From Pseudoxanthomonas sp. (lineage in GTDB: Bacteria; Pseudomonadota; Gammaproteobacteria; Xanthomonadales; Xanthomonadaceae): a stretch of 55,404 nucleotides of DNA. Each line of letters begins with the position of its first letter. Positions within the stretch are counted from its first letter, which is position 1. The stretch covers positions 1-55,404 of the forward strand of contig NZ_JANJUE010000016.1 in the NCBI RefSeq assembly GCF_024710765.1. Direction: 5' to 3'. The position numbers were made by a program, and so were the translations under genes. Shown one piece after another: positions 1 to 8,328 of this stretch. The notes under the pieces were generated by a model that saw nothing but the letters and a program-made list of their open reading frames with translations, had not been told where the DNA came from and did not search any database.

Positions 1-64
1 TCAAAGAGCTGCGAAGTCGGCCTCAGCGCCTTCCTTCGTGTCCCGACGTTTCCGTCGAGGTGAG
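1..64 (-). other. rRNA operon leader with boxA-like end
   Basis: Downstream of the promoter the minus strand carries an untranslated leader. At the window edge it reads GCAGCTCTTTGA (12-1), which resembles the boxA antitermination element (GCTCTTTA) that precedes 16S rRNA. The rest of the operon should lie to the left. This is inferred from motif and position only. Confidence 0.6.
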
Positions 65-70
65 CCGCAC

Positions 71-99
71 ATTATGGCGACCCTTTGATGCTTCGTCAA
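71..99 (-). promoter_or_regulatory. Strong sigma-70 promoter of an rRNA operon (leftward)
   Basis: Read on the minus strand, TTGACG (99-94) is followed after exactly 17 bases by CATAAT (76-71). An A-rich stretch lies just upstream (120-112), like an UP element. The transcript would run out of the left edge. The position beside tyrS and the leader that follows are what is expected of an rRNA P1 promoter; no rRNA sequence itself is in the window. Confidence 0.75.
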
Positions 100-127
100 C
101 ACCTCGTTGAGAGATTTTTTCGAAGCT

Positions 128-177
128 CCCATCGCTGCGGCGCTGCCCCGAGGGGTTGAAGCGCCCCCTGCGATGGG
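128..177. repeat. Inverted repeat downstream of tyrS
   Basis: CCCATCGC (128-135) pairs with GCGATGGG (170-177), and GGCGCT (139-144) pairs with AGCGCC (160-165) inside it. It lies between the 3' end of tyrS and the rRNA promoter. It may end tyrS transcription, but no T-run follows in the tyrS direction, so a terminator call is weak. The rest of 178-314 holds no gene that I can support. Confidence 0.35.
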
Positions 178-314
178 GGAGGGAAAGTATGACCGGTTCC
201 GCGGCCGTTTGGAAGCCCCGGATTGCAAATTTATGGCGGTGCCGGAGCAATCACATGAAGGCGCCGGTTTTCCGGAACGCGTCCGCCTTTGGGGCCGCGG
301 CGAACGGCGTCCGG

Positions 315-1523
315 TCAGGCCGCCGGGATCAGCCTCACACGGGCGAAGTTGCGCTTGCCGACCTGCAGGACACCTTCGAAACCGGGCTGGAACACCAGGT
401 TCGGATCCTCGACGACCGCGCCGTCCACCTTGACCGCGCGCTCCTTGAGCTTGCGGCCGGCTTCCGAGTTGCTCGGGGTGATGCCGGCGGCGGTCAGCAA
501 CGCGCCGATGCGCAGACCCTCGGCGGGGACCGCCACGTCCTGCAAGGGCAACAACGAGGTGTCGCCCTCGCCACGGACGACCGCATGCCAGCCGGCGATC
601 GCCAGGTCGGCGGCGACGGCATCATGGAAGCGGGCAGCCAGTTCGCGCGCCAGGCGCAGCTTGATGTCGCGGGGGTTCAGGCCGCCCGCCACTTCGGCCT
701 TGAGCGCGGCGGCCTCGGCCACGCCGATCTCGAAGCTCAGCAGGTCGATCCAGCGCCACATCAGCTCGTCGCCGATCTTCATGGTCTTGGTGACGATATC
801 GATGGCCGGCTCGCTGATGCCGATGTAGTTGCCCAGCGACTTGGACATCTTGGCCACACCGTCCAGGCCTTCCAGCAGCGGCATCGTCAGGACGATCTGC
901 GGCGGCTGGCCGTGGTGCTCCTGCAGGCCGCGGCCCATCAGCAGGTTGAACTTCTGATCGGTACCGCCGAGCTCGACGTCGGCCTTCAACGCCACGGAGT
1001 CGTAGCCCTGCACCAGCGGGTAGAGGAATTCGTGGATGGCGATGGACTGCTGGGCGGCGTAGCGCTTGGCGAAGTCATCGCGTTCCAGCATGCGCGCCAC
1101 GGTGTGCTGGGCGGCCAGCCGGATCATGTCGGCCGCGGTCATCTGGCCGAACCATTCGGAGTTGAAGCGCAGTTCGGTCCGGTCCCGATCCAGCACCTTG
1201 TAGACCTGGTCGGCGTAGGTCTGGGCGTTGGTCAACACCTCCTCCCGCGTCAGCGGCTTGCGGGTGACGTTCTTGCCGCTGGGGTCGCCAATCATCCCGG
1301 TGAAATCACCGATCAGGAAAATGACCTGGTGGCCCAGGTCCTGGAAGTGCCGCATCTTGTTCAGCAGGACCGTGTGGCCCAGATGCAGGTCCGGGGCGGT
1401 GGGGTCGAACCCGGCCTTCACCCGCAGGGGCCGGCCCAGTTTCAGGCGCGCCTCGAGTTCCTCGGGCTTGATGATTTCGTCGGCGCCACGGCCGATCAGG
1501 GAAAGGGCTTCTGCGGGGGACAA
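315..1523 (-). CDS. tyrS: Tyrosyl-tRNA synthetase
   Basis: TyrS charges tRNA-Tyr with tyrosine in the cytoplasm. The 402-residue product has the class I signatures HLGH (residues 47-50) and KMSKS (225-229). A C-terminal S4 RNA-binding domain occupies roughly residues 335-400. The length fits the TyrZ-like bacterial subgroup. The start is TTG at 1523: GGAAG lies 9 bases upstream and the protein begins at the expected point of the family. The gene is transcribed from its own predicted promoter (1604-1632), and an rRNA operon promoter lies just beyond its 3' end. Identity is certain; the start is well supported. Confidence 0.97.
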   Translation of the reverse strand: MSPAEALSLIGRGADEIIKPEELEARLKLGRPLRVKAGFDPTAPDLHLGHTVLLNKMRHFQDLGHQVIFLIGDFTGMIGDPSGKNVTRKPLTREEVLTNAQTYADQVYKVLDRDRTELRFNSEWFGQMTAADMIRLAAQHTVARMLERDDFAKRYAAQQSIAIHEFLYPLVQGYDSVALKADVELGGTDQKFNLLMGRGLQEHHGQPPQIVLTMPLLEGLDGVAKMSKSLGNYIGISEPAIDIVTKTMKIGDELMWRWIDLLSFEIGVAEAAALKAEVAGGLNPRDIKLRLARELAARFHDAVAADLAIAGWHAVVRGEGDTSLLPLQDVAVPAEGLRIGALLTAAGITPSNSEAGRKLKERAVKVDGAVVEDPNLVFQPGFEGVLQVGKRNFARVRLIPAA

Positions 1524-1603
1524 GGCTAGGGTCTTCCGGGGTGGGGCCGACGTGAACAGGCGCCGACAAAGTTGAACATCTGGTTAAAGCGAAGTTAAGC
1601 GTG

Positions 1604-1632
1604 ATGCTATTCAAAAAAGCCAATCGGCTCAA
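1604..1632 (-). promoter_or_regulatory. Predicted tyrS promoter
   Basis: On the minus strand TTGAGC (1632-1627), a 17-base spacer, then TAGCAT (1609-1604). The predicted start is near 1597, giving a leader of about 75 bases before the TTG start of tyrS. It sits back to back with the promoter of the M23 gene without overlap. Confidence 0.5.
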
Positions 1633-1636
1633 TGGT

Positions 1637-1665
1637 TTGACGCGAACTGTTAGTGTGACTATGTT
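1637..1665 (+). promoter_or_regulatory. Predicted promoter of the M23 endopeptidase gene
   Basis: TTGACG (1637-1642), a 17-base spacer, then TATGTT (1660-1665). The start codon at 1707 follows about 40 bases later, with CGAGG as ribosome binding site. Optimal spacing and position make this a good sigma-70 candidate. Confidence 0.55.
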
Positions 1666-1706
1666 ACGCCGATTAGGGTCCCGTCTTGGGCCCGAGGTTC
1701 GGCTAG

Positions 1707-3164
1707 ATGCAGACTCATGGGGACGGCAGCCGCCGTAAGCAACAATTCCAGCAACGCCTGGAACTCCTTCGCGATTCGACCCTGCACCAGCGGGTCAAGC
1801 AGCATCTGCCGACCGGTCGATGGACGCGCCGCCACTGGATCCACGCCAGCCTGTTCACCACGATCGGCATCATGCTAGCCACGATCGTGCCGGGCTTTTC
1901 CAATGCAATCCAGCCACCGTCCGCCACCGACGCGCGCGCCACGCTCACCCTCAAGCTGCCGCAGCTGTCGCGCGAACGCATGGAAGGCGTGGCCGGCGAC
2001 AGCTGGCAACTGGTGCGGGTCCGCCCGGGCCAGACCCTGGGCGCGATCTTCGAAGAGTTGAACATTCCGGCGGCGACCATGCACACGCTGCTGGAGAACG
2101 CCGACGCCAAGCGGGCGCTGACCCGCCTCAAGCCCGGAACCGAGCTCGCGTTCGATCTCCCGGTGAGCGGCGAGCTGCGTACCCTGCGTTATGACCGCGA
2201 TCCGCAGCACCGGATCGAGCTCAGCCTCGAGGGCGACAAGGTCACCGAGAAAGTGGTCGCGCGCGAAACCACCACGCGCACCGTGGTGTTGAGCGGCAAG
2301 GTCGGCCGTTCGCTCAACCGTTCGGCGCGCAAGGCCGGCCTGACCGCAGCCAACATCAACTCGTTGACCGACGACATCTTCAAGTACGACATCGACTTCA
2401 ACTCCGACCTCGGCCCGGAGGATCGCTTCAGCGTGGTGGTCGAGCAGACCTGGCGCGAGGGCGAACTGATCAGCACCGGGCCGGTGCAGGCCGCGACCTT
2501 CACCGTCGACGGCAAGCTGCACTCGGGCTTCCGCTTCTCCCGCCCGGGCGGCAAGCCGGAGTACTTCACCGCGGCCGGCCGGCCGCTGAAGAAGAGCTTC
2601 ATCCGCATGCCGATTCCGTACGCGCGCCTGAGCTCCAAGTTCGGCGCCCGCCGCCACCCGGTGCTGGGCACGATGCGCATGCACAAGGGCGTGGACTACG
2701 CCGCGGGGACCGGCACGCCGATCATGGCCGCCGGCGACGCGCGCGTGCAGTTCGCGGGCTGGCAGAACGGCTACGGCCGGGTCGTGATCCTGGATCATGG
2801 CCGTGGCCACACCACGCTGTACGGCCACATGTCGCGGCTGGGCAAGATCAAGGTCGGCCAGCGTGTCGCCCAAGGCACGGTGATCGGCTACGTCGGTTCC
2901 ACCGGCCTGGCCACCGGCCCTCACCTCCACTACGAATTCCGCATCAACGGCGTGCACCGCAATCCACTGTCGGTGACGATGCCGCCGCCGGAACCGCTGG
3001 GTGGCGCGCAACTGGCGTCGTTCCGTACCTATACCGCCAATGCGCTGGCACGCATCCGCACGGTGGAGAACATCATCTACGCCGACGTTTCCCCGGCCGA
3101 ACCGGCCAAGGAAACCCAGGTCGCCGAAGCCAGGAAGCCGGCCGGCAAGTCCAAGAAGGGCTGA
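1707..3164 (+). CDS. M23-family peptidoglycan DD-metalloendopeptidase (MepM-like)
   Basis: The 485-residue envelope protein should cut peptide cross-links in peptidoglycan. After a basic cytoplasmic tail, one membrane segment (about residues 44-65) anchors it. A LysM/OapA-like region follows (VRVRPGQTLGAIFEELNI), then a middle Csd3-like domain. The C-terminal LytM/M23 zinc domain has the HKGVDY ligands and the GPHLHYEF motif. Length and order match MepM/YebA. It has its own promoter, and anmK follows 90 bases downstream on the same strand, so wall cutting and recycling genes sit together. Whether it cuts D-Ala-mDAP links specifically is inference. Confidence 0.9.
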   Translation: MQTHGDGSRRKQQFQQRLELLRDSTLHQRVKQHLPTGRWTRRHWIHASLFTTIGIMLATIVPGFSNAIQPPSATDARATLTLKLPQLSRERMEGVAGDSWQLVRVRPGQTLGAIFEELNIPAATMHTLLENADAKRALTRLKPGTELAFDLPVSGELRTLRYDRDPQHRIELSLEGDKVTEKVVARETTTRTVVLSGKVGRSLNRSARKAGLTAANINSLTDDIFKYDIDFNSDLGPEDRFSVVVEQTWREGELISTGPVQAATFTVDGKLHSGFRFSRPGGKPEYFTAAGRPLKKSFIRMPIPYARLSSKFGARRHPVLGTMRMHKGVDYAAGTGTPIMAAGDARVQFAGWQNGYGRVVILDHGRGHTTLYGHMSRLGKIKVGQRVAQGTVIGYVGSTGLATGPHLHYEFRINGVHRNPLSVTMPPPEPLGGAQLASFRTYTANALARIRTVENIIYADVSPAEPAKETQVAEARKPAGKSKKG

Positions 3165-3254
3165 GCCACCTCGCGGCTCCCGCTCCGCGGCGGGAGCCGA
3201 TGGCGTACCCTCCGGTGCGCCCGCGCCCACGCGCATTCCCACACGGATTCCCGC

Positions 3255-4397
3255 ATGTCCCCTGCCGCACCGGCGTCTCCGGCGCTTTTCCTGGGTCTGA
3301 TCTCCGGCACCAGCGCCGACGGCATCGATGCTGCGCTGGTGCGTTTCGGAGGAAGCGGCGCCAGCCTGCGCTGCGAACTCCTGCGCGGTGGCACCTATCG
3401 CTGGGATGAAGCCACGCGCGCCTCGCTGATCGCCCTGGGCCAGGGTGGCGACGCGCCTTCGCTGGACGAAGTGGGTCGCCTGGATGCCCTCACCGGCCAC
3501 CGTTTCGCCGAAGCCGCGCTGCGCCTGCTCGATGAAGCCGGCGTCGCCGCGCGGGACGTGCGTGCGATCGGTTCACATGGACAGACCATTCGCCATCGTC
3601 CGCACGCCGATCCACCCTTCACCTGGCAGATTGGCGACGGCAACGTGATCGCCGAGCGCAGCGGCATCGACACGGTGGCCGATTTCCGGCGTCGCGACGT
3701 CGCCGCCGGCGGCCATGGCGCGCCGCTGATGCCGGCCTTCCATGCCGCGTTGCTGGGTTCACCGGACGAGGATCGGGCGGTGCTGAACCTGGGCGGCATC
3801 GGCAACTTCACCCTGCTCCCCCGTGCCGGCGGCCCGCCGGTACGCGGCTTCGATACCGGCCCGGCCAATGCGCTGATGGATGCCTGGTGCGAACGCCATA
3901 CCGGTGCGGGCTTCGATGCCGGCGGCGCTTTCGCTGCCCGGGGAAAACCCGACCCGGTCCTGCTGGCCCGACTGCGGGAAGATCCCTGGTTCGCTCTTCC
4001 GCCGCCCAAGAGCACCGGGCGCGAACAGTTCCACCTGGCCTGGCTGGAAGCGCGGCTGGGCGCCGACGCGGCATCGCCGGCGGACGTGCAGGCGACCCTG
4101 CTGGAGTTGACCGCGGCGACGGTGGCCGACGCGCTGCGCGCCACCCAGCCCGACACACGACGGGTGCTGGTCTGTGGCGGCGGCGTGCACAACGCGCAAC
4201 TGATGGCGCGGCTGGCGGCCTGGATGCCGCGGGCGCGGGTCGAATCCACCGCCGCGCACGGGCTGGATCCGGATTTCGTGGAAGCGATGGGGTTTGCCTG
4301 GCTGGCGCGGGAAACCCTGGCCGGCCGGCCCGGCAACCTGCCCGCGGTCACCGGTGCGAAGGGGCCGCGGGTGCTGGGGACGATCTTCCCCGCCTGA
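3255..4397 (+). CDS. anmK: Anhydro-N-acetylmuramic acid kinase
   Basis: AnmK phosphorylates and hydrates 1,6-anhydro-MurNAc, released during peptidoglycan turnover, to MurNAc-6-phosphate. The 380-residue protein begins with the family phosphate-binding motif GTSADGID (residues 18-25). It carries the [16 protein letters not shown] catalytic segment and the NLGGIGN and CGGGVHN nucleotide-binding motifs of the ASKHA fold. Length is typical. It follows the M23 gene and converges tightly on the small gene at 4404, beyond which lies an AmpG-type permease. The context supports a peptidoglycan recycling cluster. Confidence 0.96.
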   Translation: MSPAAPASPALFLGLISGTSADGIDAALVRFGGSGASLRCELLRGGTYRWDEATRASLIALGQGGDAPSLDEVGRLDALTGHRFAEAALRLLDEAGVAARDVRAIGSHGQTIRHRPHADPPFTWQIGDGNVIAERSGIDTVADFRRRDVAAGGHGAPLMPAFHAALLGSPDEDRAVLNLGGIGNFTLLPRAGGPPVRGFDTGPANALMDAWCERHTGAGFDAGGAFAARGKPDPVLLARLREDPWFALPPPKSTGREQFHLAWLEARLGADAASPADVQATLLELTAATVADALRATQPDTRRVLVCGGGVHNAQLMARLAAWMPRARVESTAAHGLDPDFVEAMGFAWLARETLAGRPGNLPAVTGAKGPRVLGTIFPA

Positions 4398-4403
4398 TCC
4401 GGC

Positions 4404-4631
4404 TCAGAACCCCTTGCCGGCCGGTACGTCCCGCAGGGCGTTGATGGCCGCGGTCAACGCGTCCACCTCGCCATCGTCAAAGCCACTGCGGACCTCGACT
4501 TCGCAATGGAACAGGCCCTGTTCGATCAGGTTGAACAGGGTGTCATGCATGTTCCAGCCGCGGGCAACGGCGATCCGCCGGATCCGTTCGGCCAGCAGCG
4601 GGTCGATGTCCTTCAGCACGATGTCGGTCAT
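4404..4631 (-). CDS. Small ribbon-helix-helix-like protein
   Basis: The 75-residue product starts MTDIVLKDIDPLLAERIRR and continues with two helices. This looks like the beta-alpha-alpha fold of Arc/CopG DNA-binding proteins or antitoxins. No toxin gene lies next to it: one neighbour is anmK (6 bases away, convergent) and the other is the ampG-like gene upstream on the same strand (42 bases). GGGGAG sits 7 bases before the ATG, supporting translation. It could be a transcription regulator of the recycling genes or an orphan antitoxin; the sequence does not decide. Confidence 0.75.
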   Translation of the reverse strand: MTDIVLKDIDPLLAERIRRIAVARGWNMHDTLFNLIEQGLFHCEVEVRSGFDDGEVDALTAAINALRDVPAGKGF

Positions 4632-4673
4632 GTCTCATCTCCCCTGTCCCGCACCGCACCCCGCGGGGAGTGC

Positions 4674-5990
4674 TCAGGATGAAGCCGCGTTACCCTCATT
4701 CTCACGGATATGCCTCCACAACCAGGCCAGCAGCAGCAAGGTCGGAATGACCGTGAGCGCACTCATCAGGAAGAAGGCACTGTAGGAACTGGCCTCCACC
4801 ACGTATCCGGAAACACCCCCGATGAACTTGCCGGGCAGGTTCGCCAGCGACACCAGCAAGGCGTACTGCGTAGCGGTGAAGTTGCGATTGGTCAGGGATG
4901 ACATGAACGCCACCAGCACCGTGCCGGCGAATCCCTGCGACAGGTTGTCGGCGGTGATGGCCGCGTAGAACGCCCAGATCTCGGAAGGATGCTGGGCCAT
5001 CAGCAGGAAGGCGATGTTCGAGCAGGCCACCGCCACCGCGGCAATCGCCAGCATCCAGCGGAAACCGAACGCGGCCACGCAGACGCCGCCCAGGAACGCC
5101 CCGGCGATGCCGGTCCAGACGCCATAGAGCTTGGACACCGTGGCGATGTCGGATTTGCTGTAGCCGGAGTCGAGATAGAAGGGCCCGGCCATCACCCCGA
5201 TGACCTGGTCCGGAAACTTGAACAGGCCGACGAACAGCAACAGCACCACGCCCAGTTTCAGGCCGTTGGTCTGGAAAAAGCTGACGAAGGGCTGCCAGAA
5301 CGCGCCGATGAAATCGATGCGGCGGGTGACCGCGGCCGCGGGTGCGATCGGTTCGCGGCTGAAAAGCGTGGCCAGGATCGGCAGCAGCATCAGCGCGGTC
5401 ATCGCCAGATAGGCATGCTTCCAGCCGCTATATTCGGCGATGTAGAGCGCACCGGCGCCAGCCAGGATCAGGCCGATCCGGTAGCCCAGCGTATAGGTGG
5501 CGGCGAGCGCGGCCTGCGCTTCGGCCGGAGCGATCTCGATGCGGTAGGCGTCGACGACCGAATCCTGGGTCGCACCGGCGAACGATGCGAACAGCACCCA
5601 TCCCACCAGCGCGCTCACGCCGAGCTCGGGCCGGGTGAAGGCCAGCGCGAACAGCCCTGCCGCCACGCCCACCTGCGCCACCAGCAACCAGGATCGCCGT
5701 CGCCCGAGGAACGCGGTCAGCGGAAAGGCGAAGCGATCCACCAGCGGTGCCCACAGGAACTTGAGCAGGTAGAAGAAGCTGGCGAGGCTGATCAGGCCGA
5801 TGCTGCCCAGATCCAGCCCCACGTCGCGCAGGCGGGTGCTGAGCGTGGCCGAGGCAATCAGCAGGAACGGCAGGCCGCTGCCGAAACCGAGCAGCAGCAT
5901 GGTGAAGGCGGCCGGCGTGGCGAACGCCCGCCGGATACCGGACCAGCCCTTGTAGGACACGGGTGGCTTGGCCGCCGCGGGCGCGCTCAT
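4674..5990 (-). CDS. ampG: AmpG-family muropeptide permease (MFS)
   Basis: AmpG imports GlcNAc-anhydroMurNAc peptides from the periplasm for recycling. The 438-residue protein is strongly hydrophobic, with about 12 predicted membrane segments. It has the AmpG-typical FLLKFLWAPLVDR loop after the second or third helix and the GATQDSVVDAYR segment. The start overlaps the xth stop codon as ATGA, so the two are translationally coupled. Proximity to anmK supports a role in wall recycling. An exact substrate cannot be read from sequence, and some AmpG-like carriers have other cargo. Confidence 0.88.
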   Translation of the reverse strand: MSAPAAAKPPVSYKGWSGIRRAFATPAAFTMLLLGFGSGLPFLLIASATLSTRLRDVGLDLGSIGLISLASFFYLLKFLWAPLVDRFAFPLTAFLGRRRSWLLVAQVGVAAGLFALAFTRPELGVSALVGWVLFASFAGATQDSVVDAYRIEIAPAEAQAALAATYTLGYRIGLILAGAGALYIAEYSGWKHAYLAMTALMLLPILATLFSREPIAPAAAVTRRIDFIGAFWQPFVSFFQTNGLKLGVVLLLFVGLFKFPDQVIGVMAGPFYLDSGYSKSDIATVSKLYGVWTGIAGAFLGGVCVAAFGFRWMLAIAAVAVACSNIAFLLMAQHPSEIWAFYAAITADNLSQGFAGTVLVAFMSSLTNRNFTATQYALLVSLANLPGKFIGGVSGYVVEASSYSAFFLMSALTVIPTLLLLAWLWRHIRENEGNAASS

Positions 5991-6760
5991 CCCGCGTAGT
6001 CCACCGTGAACGGCGCGTGGTCGGAGAACCAGCTGTCGCGGTAGATCGCGCAGCGCTGCAGGCGGTCACGCAGCGACGGGGTGGTGAACTGGTAATCGAT
6101 GCGCCACCCCACGTTGTTGGCGCGCGCGCCGCCGCGGTTGCTCCACCAGGTATAGTCCTGGCCTTCCGGGTGCAGGCTGCGGTAGGCGTCGACCCAGCCG
6201 CCGTCATCCATGCACATGCCGTTGAGCCAGTCGCGTTCGGCCGGCAGGCAGCCGGAGTTCTTCTGGTTGCTGGTCCAGTTCTTGATGTCCAGGCGCGTGC
6301 GCACGATGTTCCAGTCACCGCACAGCACGTAGTCGCGTCCGCTGCGGCGCCACTCGTCCAGGATCGGCGCCAGCCAGTCCATCACCCTGAACTTGAAGCC
6401 CTGCCGCAGTTCGCCGGAGGAACCGGAGGGGATGTAGAAGGAGACCACGCTGAGGTTGCCGTAACGTGCCTCCAGGTAGCGGCCTTCCTCGTCGAACTCG
6501 TCCCAGCCCAGCGCGGTGCGCACTTCGTCCGGTTCGCGCCGGCTGTAGATCGCCACCCCGCTGTAGCCCTTCTTGGTGGTGGCGTCGCGGAACCAGGCCT
6601 TGTAGCCCTCGGGCAGGAACGCCGGACCGCTCAGCTGGTGTTCCTGCGCCTTGGTTTCCTGCACGCACAGGACGTCGGCGTCCTGCTGGCCGAACCATTC
6701 GAAGAAGCCCTTGTTGGCGGCCGAACGCAGGCCGTTGGCGTTGAAACTGATGATGCGCAT
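5987..6760 (-). CDS. xth: Exodeoxyribonuclease III / AP endonuclease
   Basis: ExoIII repairs abasic sites and trims 3' ends in base excision repair. The 257-residue protein starts MRIISFNANGLR. It shows the endonuclease/exonuclease/phosphatase signature: QETK with the metal-binding Glu, GDWN, and the C-terminal SDHAP catalytic His. A longer frame exists upstream, but the start at 6760 fits the family N-terminus exactly. It is the first gene of a two-gene unit with ampG (4-base overlap) and is divergent from pyrE. Confidence 0.95.
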   Translation of the reverse strand: MRIISFNANGLRSAANKGFFEWFGQQDADVLCVQETKAQEHQLSGPAFLPEGYKAWFRDATTKKGYSGVAIYSRREPDEVRTALGWDEFDEEGRYLEARYGNLSVVSFYIPSGSSGELRQGFKFRVMDWLAPILDEWRRSGRDYVLCGDWNIVRTRLDIKNWTSNQKNSGCLPAERDWLNGMCMDDGGWVDAYRSLHPEGQDYTWWSNRGGARANNVGWRIDYQFTTPSLRDRLQRCAIYRDSWFSDHAPFTVDYAG

Positions 6761-6872
6761 GTGAAAACCGGTTCGCGGAACGGGAAGGGAGTCGCAAGAG
6801 CGTACCGCATGCGTGGAGGCCGGTGGCATGGAACGGCTATGCTTTCCACCTCGCCCGCCGAATGCACCGCCC

Positions 6873-7547
6873 ATGTCCGATCACCGCGCCCGCTTCCTCC
6901 AGCTCGCCCTGCACGCACAGGCCCTGCGCTTCGGCGAGTTCACCCTCAAGTCCGGCCGGCTCAGTCCCTATTTCTTCAATGCCGGGCGATTCGACAGCGG
7001 CGCGCTGCTGGCCGAGCTGGCGGCATGCTACGCCGACGCGGTGGATGCGGCCGGCCTGGCGTTCGACCTGCTGTTCGGACCAGCCTACAAGGGCATCCCG
7101 CTGGCGACCGCGGTGGGCTGCGAGTACGCGCGCCGCGGCCGCGACGTGCCGCTGGCGTTCAACCGCAAGGAAGCCAAGGACCATGGCGAGGGTGGCCTGC
7201 TGATCGGCGCGCCGCTGGACGGTCGCGAGGTGCTCATCGTGGACGACGTCATCACCGCGGGCACCGCCATCCGCGAGGCGCTGGGCCTGATCCGGGCCGG
7301 TGGCGGCCGTCCCGCCGGCATCGTGGTGGCATTGGATCGCCAGGAAGTGCTGACCGAGCCGGGCGCCGACGGTGGTCCGCGCCTGTCCGCCGCCCAGGCG
7401 GTGGCCGCCGAAACCGGGGTACCGGTGGTGGCCGTGGCCAATCTGCATGATCTGCTTGATTTCGCGGGGGAAAGCGCGGAACTTGTCCATCACCGCGAAG
7501 ACCTGCTCGCCTACCGGGCGCGCTATGGCAGCGGTTCGTCGGACTGA
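6873..7547 (+). CDS. pyrE: Orotate phosphoribosyltransferase
   Basis: PyrE joins orotate and PRPP to make OMP in pyrimidine synthesis. The 224-residue protein carries the PRPP-binding motif VLIVDDVITAGTA (residues 120-132) and the N-terminal FTLKSGRLSPYFFNAG region of the family. The ATG at 6873 gives the normal N-terminus; an in-frame ATG 60 bases earlier only adds a low-quality extension. It is divergent from xth, and a gene for a secreted protein follows after 19 bases. Confidence 0.97.
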   Translation: MSDHRARFLQLALHAQALRFGEFTLKSGRLSPYFFNAGRFDSGALLAELAACYADAVDAAGLAFDLLFGPAYKGIPLATAVGCEYARRGRDVPLAFNRKEAKDHGEGGLLIGAPLDGREVLIVDDVITAGTAIREALGLIRAGGGRPAGIVVALDRQEVLTEPGADGGPRLSAAQAVAAETGVPVVAVANLHDLLDFAGESAELVHHREDLLAYRARYGSGSSD

Positions 7548-7566
7548 CGGCAGCAGGGGGCTGCAC

Positions 7567-8277
7567 ATGCGGAATTCCATTCTCTGGCTGGCACTGCCGG
7601 CGGGCCTGATGGTCGTGGCGATGGCCGGCGCGCAGGAAAAGAAGGCGGCCACCAAGAAACTGTATTGCTGGAACGAGAACGGCCAGCGCGTGTGCAGCGA
7701 CGCCTTGCCGGCCGAGGCGGTGACGCGTGCGCGCGAGGAAATCAACGCCGCCAGCGGCCTGCGTACCGCCGAAGTGGATCGGGCGCTGACCGAAGAGGAA
7801 CGCGCGCAGGCCGAGGCCGCCAAGCTGCAAGCGCAATTGGACGAAGCGGCACAGGAAACCCGCCGCCGTACCGAACAGGCGATGCTGCTTTCCTATCGCA
7901 GCGAGGAGGAGCTGCGACGGGTGTTCAACGAGCGCATCGCAATCGTCGACAACAACATCCGCACCGCGCGCTACAACGTGGTGAGCCTGCGCGACGGCCT
8001 GGTGACCCTGCTGCAGACGGCCGGCGATCGGGAACTGGCCGGACAGGCGGTGGCCGCGGAAGCGACCGCCAGCATCCGCAGCCGGCACGCGGATCTGATG
8101 CGCCAGCGCCAGTTGCAGACCAGCTTCGAGCGCCAGCGCGCGGAGCTGGACGTGGAAATCTCCGACATCCTGCTGCGCTATCGGCAGATGAAAGGGCCAG
8201 CCGCCGTGGACGGGACGACCGCTCCCGGTAACCAGGCCATGCCGAACGCCGCGCCTCCCGGATCCGGCTCGCGCTGA
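7567..8277 (+). CDS. Secreted coiled-coil protein, DUF4124-like N-terminus
   Basis: The 236-residue product has a Sec signal peptide (about residues 1-22, ending near MAGA). A short segment with two Cys (KLYCWNENGQRVCSD) follows, resembling the start of DUF4124 proteins. The remainder is long and charged, very rich in Glu, Gln, Arg and Ala (about residues 60-205), and should form coiled coil. It lies 19 bases after pyrE and is probably co-transcribed. A periplasmic location is likely; the function is unknown to me. Confidence 0.75.
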   Translation: MRNSILWLALPAGLMVVAMAGAQEKKAATKKLYCWNENGQRVCSDALPAEAVTRAREEINAASGLRTAEVDRALTEEERAQAEAAKLQAQLDEAAQETRRRTEQAMLLSYRSEEELRRVFNERIAIVDNNIRTARYNVVSLRDGLVTLLQTAGDRELAGQAVAAEATASIRSRHADLMRQRQLQTSFERQRAELDVEISDILLRYRQMKGPAAVDGTTAPGNQAMPNAAPPGSGSR

Positions 8278-8328
8278 GCATCGGCACCCCGCGCACGGAG
8301 ACCGTGCGGGGGACAGCCGCCTTGCCGG

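Noticed and set aside
1875-3500. A 541-codon minus-strand frame opposite the M23 gene
   Set aside because: Shadow of the M23 and anmK genes; low-complexity translation and no ribosome binding site.
8287-8312. Hairpin between the convergent coiled-coil and algC genes as a terminator
   Set aside because: CCCCGCGCACGG and CCGTGCGGGG pair only with a bulge and no T-run follows on either strand; too weak to list.
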